Origin: Fidelibacterota bacterium
Lineage (GTDB): Bacteria > Fidelibacterota > Marinisomatia > Marinisomatales > S15-B10
Assembly (NCBI GenBank): GCA_002691365.1
Contig: NZHL01000008.1
Location: 176,014 to 194,216, forward strand
DNA: 18,203 nt
Reading direction: 5' to 3'
The notes under the pieces were generated by a model, which was given only the letters and a program-made list of their open reading frames with translations, made no database searches and was not told the DNA's origin. A program made the position numbers and the translations under genes. Below are positions 7,152 to 15,932 of this stretch, piece after piece. Within the stretch, counting starts at the first letter, position 1; the number at the start of each line of letters is the position of its first letter.

Positions 7152-8609
7152 TCAAGAACTATTTCTTTTTGAATCCGCTCTTTTTTGTTCAAGAGTTTTT
7201 AAAAATTCTTTTGTTATATCTCCTGTACAATAATTTCCAGAAAACACGGAATCCTCAAAATTTTTAATTTTTGGATTACCTAAATGAGCTGCTTTTTTTA
7301 AATCTATTAAATCTTGATAGATTAATTCATCAGCTCTAATGTGTTTTTTAATTTCTTCCTCATTTCTATTATGGGCAATAAGTTCTGTTGTTGCAGGCAT
7401 ATCAATACCATAAACATTTTGATATCTTATTGGAGGAGAAGCAGAAGCAAAAAAAACTTTTTTTGCACCACAGTTTTTTACCATTTCAATAATTTTTTTT
7501 GATGTATTTCCTCTAACTATAGAGTCATCAACTAACAAAACATTTTTATTTTTAAACTCTAACTCTATAGGGTTTAATTTTTGAGAGACAGATTTTTTTC
7601 TTACAGTTTGACCTGGCATTATGAAAGTTCTTCCAATATACCTGTTTTTCATAAAACCTTCTCTGTATTTTGCTCCGACTTTGTAGGCAACTTGCATTGC
7701 AGATGTTCTACTTGTATCAGGAATAGGTACTACAACATCAATTTTTAAATTTTTATATTTTTTTAAAATTTTTTCACCTAAATAATCTCCCATTCTAAGT
7801 CTAGTTTTATGTACTGAAATCGAATCTAATGTTGAATCAGGTCTTGAAAAATATACATATTCAAATAAACATGGATTATAGTGATAGTTCTCAATCAACT
7901 GTTTTCTAAATAGTTGACCATTTTCATTAATAATTACTACTTCACCTGGATTAATATCATCTAAAAAATTAAAACCCAAAGCATTTAACGCACTGTTTTC
8001 AGATGCAATCATATAACCATCTTTATTTTTTCCGATAGAAATAGGTCTAATACCATTTTTGTCTCTGAAAGCAACAATACCAATTCCTGCAATAATCATA
8101 ATTACTGAAAAACCGCCTGAAACTTTTTTATAAACTTTATTTAAGGCCTTAAATAGATGTTTTTTAGAAAGTTTTTTAAATTTTAACTTTGTCAATTCAA
8201 AAGAAATTAGATTTAATAAAACTTCTGAATCAGAGTTTGAATTAAATTGACAAAAATGAGATTTTAAGAGCTTTTCTTTTATTTGTTCACTATTAATTAA
8301 CGTACCGTTATGAGCGAGAGCCATAGTTACGGGATTAGAAATTATGAATGGTTGTGAATTTAGAACATTGTCACATCCAGCAGTTGGATATCGTACATGA
8401 CCAATTCCAATATTCCCACTAAGTTTTATTAAATCTTCTGATTTAAATATTTCACTTACAAGCCCTAAGTCTTTTTTAAAGAAAACTTTGTTATTATTCC
8501 ATGTTGCTATTCCAGCCGCATCTTGTCCTCTATGTTGTAAATGGATTAAACTATCGTAAATAGTATCTGCAACTGCATTTTTTGAAAATATACCTGATAT
8601 GCCACACAT
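7152..8609 (-). CDS. purF: Amidophosphoribosyltransferase (first committed step)
   Basis: PRPP + glutamine to 5-phosphoribosylamine, the usual feedback-controlled entry point. It starts directly MCGISGIF with nucleophile Cys2 and no propeptide. The Ntn glutaminase domain includes LQHRGQDAAGI (24-34), HVRYPTAG (71-78) and LAHNGTL (98-104). The phosphoribosyltransferase domain carries KNRYIGRTFIMPGQ (321-334) and the PRPP loop VLLVDDSIVRGNTS (357-370). It is of the E. coli rather than the Bacillus subtilis kind: Cys247 is present, but the other cysteines expected to hold the 4Fe-4S cluster are missing (YQNVYGID and SVFSGNY occupy those regions). At 485 residues it is full length. The ATG overlaps the purB stop by one base (TAATG), indicating termination-reinitiation coupling. 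Confidence 0.97.
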   Translation of the reverse strand: MCGISGIFSKNAVADTIYDSLIHLQHRGQDAAGIATWNNNKVFFKKDLGLVSEIFKSEDLIKLSGNIGIGHVRYPTAGCDNVLNSQPFIISNPVTMALAHNGTLINSEQIKEKLLKSHFCQFNSNSDSEVLLNLISFELTKLKFKKLSKKHLFKALNKVYKKVSGGFSVIMIIAGIGIVAFRDKNGIRPISIGKNKDGYMIASENSALNALGFNFLDDINPGEVVIINENGQLFRKQLIENYHYNPCLFEYVYFSRPDSTLDSISVHKTRLRMGDYLGEKILKKYKNLKIDVVVPIPDTSRTSAMQVAYKVGAKYREGFMKNRYIGRTFIMPGQTVRKKSVSQKLNPIELEFKNKNVLLVDDSIVRGNTSKKIIEMVKNCGAKKVFFASASPPIRYQNVYGIDMPATTELIAHNRNEEEIKKHIRADELIYQDLIDLKKAAHLGNPKIKNFEDSVFSGNYCTGDITKEFLKTLEQKRADSKRNSS

Positions 8610-9958
8610 TATAATTTTTCTGTTAAAATTGGAGCCAATCCAATATAATTTTGAGGAGAAAGATTTAATAAAACAGCTTTATCTTGATCATTTAAATCAA
8701 GACTCATTATAAATTTTTTAATTGATTGGGAGTTTATTTTTTCACCTCGGGTAATTTTTTTTAAATCTTCATAGGCATTTTCTTTGCCACATTTTCTTAA
8801 AATAGTTTGAATTGGTTCAGCTAATATTTCCCAATGTTCATTAAGCTCTGACTTGAGAACTTTTTCATTGATAGACAATCTTTTTAGACCTTTTAAAATA
8901 TTTTTTAATGCCAAGTAGGAGTGAGCTAAACCAACACCATGATTTCTTATAACAGTTGAACCTGATAAATCTCTTTGCATTCTAGAAATAGATAATTTCA
9001 TAGAAAGATGGTTTAAAATAGTACTTCCTAAACCAAGATTTCCTTCAGCATTTTCAAAGTTTATAGGGTTTATTTTATGTGGCATTGTTGAAGATCCAAC
9101 TTCTGAAGAAACTTTTTTTTGTTTAAAAACACCTCTACTAATATATAGCCAGATATCTTGACAAAAATCAATAAGGATAGTATTAATTCTAATTATTTGA
9201 TGAAAACTTTCAGCCAAAGAATCGTTTGGTTCAATTTGAGTAGTTATTAGATTAGGTTGTAGGTCAAACGAAATTAAAAATTTTTTGGAAAATTCGATCC
9301 AATTAACTTCTTTAAAACTAACTGAATGTGCTGACCAGTTTCCTGTAGCACCACTAAATTTAGCCTCAAAAGCATGTTTTCGTAATGACTTTAAAGATTT
9401 AGTTATTCTATGACTAAATACTGCAAATTCTTTTCCAACTGTTGTTGGGCTAGCTGGCTGTCCATGTGTCAATGAAAGCATGGAAATATTTTTATATTTT
9501 TTTGACAGTAATTTTAGTTCATCACAAACTTTTACAAGAGTTTTTATATATTGACTTTCAATTGCATCTTTCCACATTAATGTAAAGCATAGATTGTTTA
9601 TATCTTCTGAAGTAAGTCCAAAATGTATCCAAGCATGAAGTTCTTTTTTTATCTTTGTGTGTAAATAATATTCAACAGCTTTCACATCATGATTTGTTTC
9701 TTTTTCAATTTTTTTGATTTTTTTTGCTTCAGAAAAATCAAAATGAAGATAAATTTTTCTTAAATCATTAATCTCTTTTTTATTGAGAGATTCAATGTGT
9801 TGAATTTTTTTTTCATTGCTTAGTGCTATTAAATATTCAATCTCAATTTTAATACGATATTGCATTAGAGACATTTCTGAAAAAAAAGAATTCAGGTCAA
9901 TAACATCATTGGCATATCTACCATCTAAAGGGGATAAGTTGAGTAAATTCTTATTCAC
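8609..9958 (-). CDS. purB: Adenylosuccinate lyase (E. coli-type)
   Basis: Cleaves fumarate from SAICAR (IMP pathway) and from adenylosuccinate (AMP branch), so it acts with both PurC and PurA here. It belongs to the fumarase/aspartase superfamily. Motifs are LSPLDGRY near the start, TNHDVKAVEYYL, FGLTSEDINN, THGQPASPTT (catalytic His region), TQIEPNDS, and the mobile signature loop GSSTMPHKINP (about residue 290). The C-terminal blocks EILAEPIQT and LTRGxxI-like ITRGEKI, ending in PQNYIGLA, match the E. coli PurB subfamily and not the shorter Bacillus type. Start: the frame allows TTG at 9961 or GTG at 9958. I choose GTG, which overlaps the purE stop by 8 bases (GTGAATAA). Length is about 449 residues. 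Confidence 0.96.
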   Translation of the reverse strand: MNKNLLNLSPLDGRYANDVIDLNSFFSEMSLMQYRIKIEIEYLIALSNEKKIQHIESLNKKEINDLRKIYLHFDFSEAKKIKKIEKETNHDVKAVEYYLHTKIKKELHAWIHFGLTSEDINNLCFTLMWKDAIESQYIKTLVKVCDELKLLSKKYKNISMLSLTHGQPASPTTVGKEFAVFSHRITKSLKSLRKHAFEAKFSGATGNWSAHSVSFKEVNWIEFSKKFLISFDLQPNLITTQIEPNDSLAESFHQIIRINTILIDFCQDIWLYISRGVFKQKKVSSEVGSSTMPHKINPINFENAEGNLGLGSTILNHLSMKLSISRMQRDLSGSTVIRNHGVGLAHSYLALKNILKGLKRLSINEKVLKSELNEHWEILAEPIQTILRKCGKENAYEDLKKITRGEKINSQSIKKFIMSLDLNDQDKAVLLNLSPQNYIGLAPILTEKL

Positions 9959-10337
9959 CAAAAATTCTTTTTACTGCTAGAGCACAATTTTGAGGATCTA
10001 TAACAGTCATTACGGGAGTATTGCTTGGCATTTGAAGAGTTGAATGAATATTTACTAACATGTCTGCTTTATCTGAAAATGGAGGACAACCTAAAGTTGG
10101 ATGATTGGAATTTGCAGCTACAAAACCAGATAGTGCATTTGATCTTCCTGCAATTGTAATATAAATTAATTTTTCTTCATTTTGATTATTATTTAAAATT
10201 TCTAATACTTTAAGTGGCTGTTTATGTGCAGATGCAACATGTTGAGACCAAGGTATTTTAAATTCATCTAAATGTTTGGTTATTTTACTTGCGTGATTTT
10301 CATCTGAGCTAGAACCCATAATGATTACAACTTTCAT
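9951..10337 (-). CDS. purE: AIR carboxylase, class II PurE (short)
   Basis: Makes CAIR from AIR. Features are MGSSSD (7-12), VASAHK (34-39), AGRSNALSGFVAAN (63-76) and LGCPPFSDKAD (82-92). SAHK in place of SAHRTP and GRSNALS in place of the class I GAAHLPGM loop are the marks of class II PurE (metazoan AIRC domain, Treponema denticola). Class II uses CO2 directly and needs no PurK, consistent with the absence of purK from an otherwise complete cluster. At 128 residues it is about 30 shorter than usual, ending just after KRIFGE; the C-terminal helical tail is absent. The next gene starts inside its end, and no frameshifted remnant of a tail is visible. It has a good SD (AAGGA, 5 bases before the ATG) and overlaps purC by ATGA. 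Confidence 0.92.
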   Translation of the reverse strand: MKVVIIMGSSSDENHASKITKHLDEFKIPWSQHVASAHKQPLKVLEILNNNQNEEKLIYITIAGRSNALSGFVAANSNHPTLGCPPFSDKADMLVNIHSTLQMPSNTPVMTVIDPQNCALAVKRIFGE

Positions 10338-11308
10338 ATTATTCCTTTCAAATTATTATTTAGTCTGTTTTGTATTGGTTCATGGTTTGGAAAAGTAAAT
10401 TTTTTTCCAGTTATAGTTTCAAATAAATAAATATATCTTTTTGATAATTCTATAATTAAATCATCAGGAGCATCCGGAAGATTCACGTCATTATATGGAT
10501 CACAATTATCAACAAACCATAACCTTAAAAATTCTTTATCAATGTTCTCAGGTTCTAAATTATTTTTTAGTCTTTCATGATAGCTCTCTTTAATCCAATA
10601 TCTGCTTGAATCAGGAGTATGAATTTCATCAATTAATACAATTTCACCATTATTATCAATTCCCATTTCGTATTTTGTATCAACTAAAATCAATCCATTT
10701 GAATCTGCTAATTTCTGTCCAAAAGAAAATAGTTCTAATGCTTTTTTACTACAATAATCCCAATGTTTTTGAGACATCCAACCCTCTTTTACAATATCTT
10801 CAGGAGAAATAGGACGGTCATGATCTTTTTCTTTTGTTGTAGGTGTTAGCATATTGTTTGTGAGTTTTTGATTTTTTTTCATTCCTTCTTCGAGAAAATT
10901 TCCACAATATTCTCTGTCACCATTTTTATAAACTGTCCATAATGATGTAGATGTACTTCCAGTGATATAACCTCTAACAACAAATTCTATTGGGAAAACT
11001 TTACATTTTTTTGCCAAAGTAATATTTGGATCAGGAATATCAATAACATGATTTGGAATAATTTCTTTTGTTTTCTCAAACCACCAAGCACTTGTTTGAT
11101 TTAACACTTGACCCTTAAATGGGATAGATGCAAGAACTCTATCAAATGCGCTTTGTCTATCAGTTGTTAATAAAATAATTTTTTCACCAATATCATATTG
11201 ATCTCTAACTTTTCCTGTTAATTTTTTTCCTGTCTTTATTTTAGTCTCTGTAATAGTATTATTCAGAGATGATTTAATTTCATGTTCATAATTAATTGGT
11301 AATTTCAT
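10334..11308 (-). CDS. purC: SAICAR synthase, long (plant/fungal-like) type
   Basis: CAIR + aspartate + ATP to SAICAR. Signature blocks, numbered from the chosen ATG, are GKVRDQYD (32-39), TTDRQSAFDRVLASIPFKGQ, EFVVRGYITGS (108-118), LVDTKYEMG (208-216) and IDEIHTPDSSRYW (226-238). At 324 residues it is clearly longer than the roughly 237-residue E. coli/Bacillus PurC. The extra length, and the WTVYKNGDREYCG insertion after the RGYITGS block, match the long form known from yeast Ade1, plants and various bacteria. The frame is open to a TTG at 11323, but I choose the ATG at 11308, because AGGAA lies 4 bases upstream and the extra residues are not conserved. It overlaps the end of the purQ fusion by 17 bases and overlaps purE by ATGA. 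Confidence 0.95.
   Translation of the reverse strand: MKLPINYEHEIKSSLNNTITETKIKTGKKLTGKVRDQYDIGEKIILLTTDRQSAFDRVLASIPFKGQVLNQTSAWWFEKTKEIIPNHVIDIPDPNITLAKKCKVFPIEFVVRGYITGSTSTSLWTVYKNGDREYCGNFLEEGMKKNQKLTNNMLTPTTKEKDHDRPISPEDIVKEGWMSQKHWDYCSKKALELFSFGQKLADSNGLILVDTKYEMGIDNNGEIVLIDEIHTPDSSRYWIKESYHERLKNNLEPENIDKEFLRLWFVDNCDPYNDVNLPDAPDDLIIELSKRYIYLFETITGKKFTFPNHEPIQNRLNNNLKGII
10343..10347 (-). promoter_or_regulatory. Shine-Dalgarno site of purE
   Basis: Minus-strand AAGGA within AAAGGAATAAT, 5 bases before the purE ATG and inside the last codons of purC. It is unusual here, since most genes of the operon have no recognisable SD. Confidence 0.65.
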
Positions 11309-12551
11309 AACATTCCTGTCCAAGTGGGTTTAATAAAATATTTGTATCTAAAACTTTTTGAATTTCACTTTCAAAGTTAGTTAATTTTGATGATATTGTC
11401 CATAAAACACCATGTTTGAGTGATAAAATTTCATTGATTTCAAATCTATTTTTTAAACTTTCAAATTTTAACCTAGCATAAATATCATCTTTTTCTCTAA
11501 TAAGAAATTTATAATTTTTTTCTTTATTATTAACTTTAGTTAGAAATTCTTTATTAGAATTAAATAACTCTCCAGATTCTATAATTTCACTTAAAATACT
11601 TTCAGATTGTTTTTCAATTTGTATTTCCCAATGTATCTGTTTAGAAATACTTATATTACAATTTAATTGGTTAAGTTTTTTTTGAACTGATACAGATTCA
11701 TTATCTGTGATAATTGTACTTATAATTAATTCTAAATGTTTTTTTGGTTTTATATATTTTTTAATCTTAAGACTATTAGGTTTAAGATTTATATCGGTTG
11801 AGAAGACAGGGTTTTTTTTCTCAATAAATTCTTTCATTGATGAAAAAATTTTATCTCCATTTATAGTTCTTTCTGGATGTGGCATCATTGCCATAATATT
11901 TCCATTTAAATTTGAAACTGCTGAAATATTAAAAACAGAACCATTTGGATTTGTGGGGAATTCATTTATAGTATCTCCATCATTATTGCAATATTGAAAT
12001 AAAACTTGTTGATTTTCAATCATTTTTTTTAATAAATCATTATTTATTATAAATCTTCCTTCACCGTGAGCAAAAGGAGCGTTAAAAAGTTCGTTTTTTT
12101 TGAAATGTCTAGTAAAAGCAGATCTTTTTGAATCAACAATCATTTTCAAATTTGACCAGTTATTATAGTATCCGACACCTAAAACTTCATTATTAAAAAT
12201 TCTTTTATTTTTCGATAAAGCTATCGAAATATTATAATTATTTATACCGGGGACTAATCCTGATTCAACAAGAATTTGAGCTCCATTACATATTCCTAAA
12301 ACTGGTTTTCCTTTTTCAGATTCAAGTTTAATCATTTCGATTATAGGGTCAAGTGCAGCTAAAATCCCTGCTCTTGATCTGTCTTCGTAAGAGAAACCAC
12401 CAATAATTATGTAACCATCGAAATCAGATAAAGAAGCTTTTTTTTCATTCCACAGAAAGTCTATTGGATTAAGCCCAACTCTTTTACATGCCATAGATGT
12501 TTCTCTCTCAGTATTTGATCCTGGAAACTGAACTATAGCAATATTTTTCAT
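11292..12551 (-). CDS. purQ: FGAM synthase glutaminase subunit PurQ fused to two PurS-like domains
   Basis: Supplies ammonia from glutamine to PurL in step four (FGAR to FGAM). Residues 1 to about 245 are a complete class I glutaminase of the PurQ type: VQFPGSNTERE (7-17), IIGGFSYEDRSRAG (49-62), nucleophile Cys88 in GICNGAQIL, FAHGEGRF (160-167), and His225/Glu227 in MMPHPER. Normal PurQ ends near here. The remaining ~170 residues read as two PurS-like units, about 272-340 and 346-417. Each has an opening strand, a helix around KKLNQLNC or FESLKNRF, a middle strand, and an end resembling the PurS LLANPVIExYxI tail (LFNSNKEFL in the first, ILLNPLGQECYEI in the second). The PurQ call is firm; the PurS repeats are inferred from pattern. 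No separate purS exists here although PurL is the small type. It lies 4 bases after purM. Confidence 0.9.
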   Translation of the reverse strand: MKNIAIVQFPGSNTERETSMACKRVGLNPIDFLWNEKKASLSDFDGYIIIGGFSYEDRSRAGILAALDPIIEMIKLESEKGKPVLGICNGAQILVESGLVPGINNYNISIALSKNKRIFNNEVLGVGYYNNWSNLKMIVDSKRSAFTRHFKKNELFNAPFAHGEGRFIINNDLLKKMIENQQVLFQYCNNDGDTINEFPTNPNGSVFNISAVSNLNGNIMAMMPHPERTINGDKIFSSMKEFIEKKNPVFSTDINLKPNSLKIKKYIKPKKHLELIISTIITDNESVSVQKKLNQLNCNISISKQIHWEIQIEKQSESILSEIIESGELFNSNKEFLTKVNNKEKNYKFLIREKDDIYARLKFESLKNRFEINEILSLKHGVLWTISSKLTNFESEIQKVLDTNILLNPLGQECYEITN

Positions 12552-12555
12552 ATTA

Positions 12556-13590
12556 TTAAATTAGTTCGACCTTGTTTTTGTTATTGTTTACAATTCCTAT
12601 TTCAAAAACTTTACAAAAATCTGATAAAATAGTTTTTACTAATTTTTGATCATTTTGATTTATAATTATAACTAATCCAATTCCCATATTAAATGTTCGA
12701 AACATTTCAATGTCGCTAATTTTCCCTAAATCCTTCATTACATCAAAAACAGGGAGAGGAGACCAAGATTTTTTATAAATTTCCACACCAAATTGTGAAG
12801 GAATTATTCTTGGAATATTTTCAATTAAACCACCACCTGTTATATGAGCTATTCCTTTAACATTTATATTATTATTTATAAGTGAAAAAACATGTTTTGT
12901 ATAATTAATATGTGGCTCAAGTAAAGTAAGTCCAATATTTTTATGAAATTCGGGTATTTTATCTTTTACGTTAAATTTTCCTATTTCAAAAAATAATTTT
13001 CTAGCTAATGAATATCCATTTGTATGTAATCCATTTGATTCAAGACCTAATAAAATATCCCCCTCTTTAATATTATTACCAGTGATTATTTTTTCTTTTT
13101 CCACCATACCAGTTATAATGCCAACAAGGTCATGCTCGCCTTTACGGTATGTATCTGGCATTTCAGCTGTTTCTCCACCTACAAGTGAAACATTATTTTC
13201 ATTGCAAGCTTTAACCATTCCAGATACAATTTCTTTAATTATAAATGGATCAAGCTTGTCATTTGCAATATAATCTAAAAATGTTAATGGTTTTGCACCC
13301 ATTACAATTATGTCATTTGAACATGCACTCAATAAGTCAATTCCAATAGTATCAAATTTTCTTAATTTTCTAGCAATGATTGTTTTTGTTCCAACACCAT
13401 CGATACTTTGAACCATCACTGGATGAGTATAATTATTTTTAATATCTGATATATCATATAATGAACCAAAGCTGCCTAAATTTGTTAGAACATTTTTTGA
13501 AAAAGTTTTTTTAACTTCATTTTTTATTTGATCAACAGCTTCATTTCCTGCGTCAATGTTAACACCAGCTTTTTTATAATTCATTTTCAT
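12556..13590 (-). CDS. purM: AIR synthase (FGAM cyclo-ligase)
   Basis: Fifth step: ATP-dependent closure of the imidazole ring, FGAM to AIR. At 344 residues it matches the E. coli length. Conserved blocks are YKKAGVNIDAGNE (5-17), DGVGTK (64-69), CSNDIIVMGAKPLTFLDY (90-107), LVGGETAEMPD (136-146), LESNGLHTNGYSLAR (183-197) and AHITGGGLIENIPR toward the C-terminus. It belongs to the same superfamily as PurL, so the two neighbours are distant relatives. The ATG at 13590 overlaps the purL stop by one base (TAATG); a second in-frame ATG two codons later (13584) is also possible. No SD at usable spacing is seen, so coupling to purL is likely. Confidence 0.97.
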   Translation of the reverse strand: MKMNYKKAGVNIDAGNEAVDQIKNEVKKTFSKNVLTNLGSFGSLYDISDIKNNYTHPVMVQSIDGVGTKTIIARKLRKFDTIGIDLLSACSNDIIVMGAKPLTFLDYIANDKLDPFIIKEIVSGMVKACNENNVSLVGGETAEMPDTYRKGEHDLVGIITGMVEKEKIITGNNIKEGDILLGLESNGLHTNGYSLARKLFFEIGKFNVKDKIPEFHKNIGLTLLEPHINYTKHVFSLINNNINVKGIAHITGGGLIENIPRIIPSQFGVEIYKKSWSPLPVFDVMKDLGKISDIEMFRTFNMGIGLVIIINQNDQKLVKTILSDFCKVFEIGIVNNNKNKVELI

Positions 13591-15929
13591 TATTTTAATT
13601 TTTCCCTTAATCCAAATTTCCAGCTTTCATATAGTTCTTGAATTGGTATTATTATTTCACTATTAATATTAAGTAATGAAGAATGATTGGTTTCTCCAAT
13701 TTTTTTATAATAAACATTATTTTGATTTAATATTTTTACAGCGTTATTAAATAATTTTTTTTCAATTTCAATTATGTATCCACCTGTTTCAGAAAATAAT
13801 TGTTTTGTAAAACTTAATTCATCTTCGAGATTTATATTACAACCAATTTTATTTTTGAACATCATTTCAGCAATAGTCACTGCAAGTCCACCATCTGATA
13901 TATCATGACATGATAATAATAATTTATTTTCAATACATTTAGAAATTGCTACTATTTGACTTTGTACTTGATTTAAATCTGGTTTTGGTAAGTTCTTTCC
14001 AATTTCATTAAATAAATTATAATAAACACTTCCACCAAGTTCATTTTTTCTTTTTCCAATTAATAAAATAATTGAGTTTTTCTTTTTAAAGTCTTTAGAC
14101 AATACGTTTTCTATATCATTTATTTTGCCAACGCAACTGATTATTGGACTTGAAGGAATAGGACCATTTTTGGATTCATTATAGAAAGATACATTTCCAC
14201 TAATTATAGGAATTGAATGATTTGGATGTTCAATTAGTTTTAGTTTTTCACATGCATATTTAATTCCTTTAATACTTTCAACGAACTGCCACATTTGTTC
14301 AGGTTTTTCTGGATTTCCAAAGCATAAGCAATCAGTTAATGCTTGTGGAGTGGCACCAACAGAAATAACATTTTGTATTGCTTCAACAATAGCATTGATT
14401 GCACACCAATAAGGTGAGATTTTTCCAAACCTTGGATTATGATCTGTAGAAATTGCAATTCCAACATTTCTAATTTCTTGTGGATAATTGTTATTATTAA
14501 AAGGTTGTAAAACCCCGGAATCAGCCTCACCAGATTCTAAGATAGTTCTTCCTTGAACTTGTTTATCATAATATTCAAAAATTGGTTCTCGACTTGCTAC
14601 GTTTTCATGTGAAAGAACTTTAAGAAAAATAGATTTTAAATTATTTAATTTTTTAATGTTTGGTTCTGAAAAAAAAGTTTTTGGATCTTTTGTTCTTCTA
14701 TTATAAATGAATCCTTTTGTAATATCTTGAGTTTTAGCATTAATTAAAATTTCGTTTTTACTATGAACAATATATTTATCATCTGATCTTATTTTACCAA
14801 TTATAGTAGCTTTTGCATTATGAGATACTTCGGGTAATTCAAACTTTAAATTATAATGATCTACAATCATTTGAGATATATCAGGATGAGCTACCCACAT
14901 AAATCTTTCTTGTGTTTCAGAACAAAGAACTACAGAAGGGTGTAAGTTTTTTTGACTAACATGGGCATTATCAAGAAAAATTTCTGCTCCTAATCCAGCA
15001 CTATCAGCTAATTCAACTGAAGCACAAGCAATTCCGCCTGCACCTAAATCTTTAAAACCAACTAGCTTATCCAATTTATTGTGTCTTAATTTATCAAATA
15101 AACTATATGTTGCTTTAAGTATATGTCTTTCAAGGAATGCATTTGGTTCTTGAACAGCTGCTTTCTTTAATTCTTTTTCTTCTTCATTTAGTTCTAATGA
15201 AGCAAAACTTGCACCTCCAAATCCGCTGTTATCTGTTGGTTTTCCAATTAAAATAATATCATACCCAGCTGAATTTTTTGGGGCCATTGAATGAATTACT
15301 TGATCTTCTCGAACTATTCCAATAGTTACAATTGTTACTAAACAGTTATCATTATATTTTTCATCAAAATATAAATCACCACCAATATTTGGAATACCTA
15401 AAGGGTTTCCATATCCAGCTATACCTGAAATAACTCCTTCTTTAATCCATTTTGTTTTAGCAGAACTAATATCTCCGAATCTTAAAGAATCTGAAATGCC
15501 TATAACTTTAGCTCCCATACAAGAAACATCTCTAACATTTCCACCAACACCGGTAGCAGCTCCTTCATATGGAACAATTTGTGATGGATGATTATGAGAT
15601 TCATGGCTTATTACTATTCCATATCTTTTTCCTTCATTGTCAATAGCAACTGATACAATCCCGGCATCTTCTTTTGGACCAAGAATGATGTTGGGACCAT
15701 CTGTAATTAATTCATTTAGATGTACTCGGCTACTTTTATATGAACAATGTTCTGAACCTTGAATTGACCAAAGTATACACTCTGATAAAGTTGGTGGACG
15801 TTTTAAAATTTTATTTTGTATTCTTAAAACTTCTTCATTTGATAGGGCAATATTATTTTTTTCTAAAACTTTTTTTATTTCACTGTTTGATAAGGAATTA
15901 AAATCAAAAATTTCGTTTATAAATGACAA
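13590..15929 (-). CDS. purL: FGAM synthase, small-type PurL
   Basis: The synthetase subunit of FGAR amidotransferase: FGAR + ATP + ammonia to FGAM. At 779 residues it is the small form, lacking the N-terminal PurS-like region and C-terminal glutaminase of the ~1,300-residue large PurL, so it needs PurQ and PurS in trans. Blocks seen are GSEHCSYKSS (58-67), HESHNHPSQIVPYEGAATG (109-127), GGNVRDVSCMGA (129-140), KDLGAGGIACASVELA, SETQERFMW, CLCFGNPEKPE, ISGNVSFYNE and SCHDISDGGLAVTIAE. The start is a TTG, accepted because GAGGT sits 5 bases upstream and no upstream ATG exists in the 3-base gap after purA. The next gene but one encodes its glutaminase partner. Confidence 0.97.
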   Translation of the reverse strand: MSFINEIFDFNSLSNSEIKKVLEKNNIALSNEEVLRIQNKILKRPPTLSECILWSIQGSEHCSYKSSRVHLNELITDGPNIILGPKEDAGIVSVAIDNEGKRYGIVISHESHNHPSQIVPYEGAATGVGGNVRDVSCMGAKVIGISDSLRFGDISSAKTKWIKEGVISGIAGYGNPLGIPNIGGDLYFDEKYNDNCLVTIVTIGIVREDQVIHSMAPKNSAGYDIILIGKPTDNSGFGGASFASLELNEEEKELKKAAVQEPNAFLERHILKATYSLFDKLRHNKLDKLVGFKDLGAGGIACASVELADSAGLGAEIFLDNAHVSQKNLHPSVVLCSETQERFMWVAHPDISQMIVDHYNLKFELPEVSHNAKATIIGKIRSDDKYIVHSKNEILINAKTQDITKGFIYNRRTKDPKTFFSEPNIKKLNNLKSIFLKVLSHENVASREPIFEYYDKQVQGRTILESGEADSGVLQPFNNNNYPQEIRNVGIAISTDHNPRFGKISPYWCAINAIVEAIQNVISVGATPQALTDCLCFGNPEKPEQMWQFVESIKGIKYACEKLKLIEHPNHSIPIISGNVSFYNESKNGPIPSSPIISCVGKINDIENVLSKDFKKKNSIILLIGKRKNELGGSVYYNLFNEIGKNLPKPDLNQVQSQIVAISKCIENKLLLSCHDISDGGLAVTIAEMMFKNKIGCNINLEDELSFTKQLFSETGGYIIEIEKKLFNNAVKILNQNNVYYKKIGETNHSSLLNINSEIIIPIQELYESWKFGLREKLK

Positions 15930-15932
15930 TAA

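Noticed and set aside
11309-11323. N-terminal extension of PurC from a TTG at 11323
   Set aside because: The ATG at 11308 has AGGAA just upstream and gives the expected N-terminus; the extra five residues look like read-through of the SD region.
11707-11997. Plus-strand open frame of 96 codons opposite the purQ fusion
   Set aside because: It is antisense to the PurQ C-terminus, hydrophobic by composition only, with no independent support.
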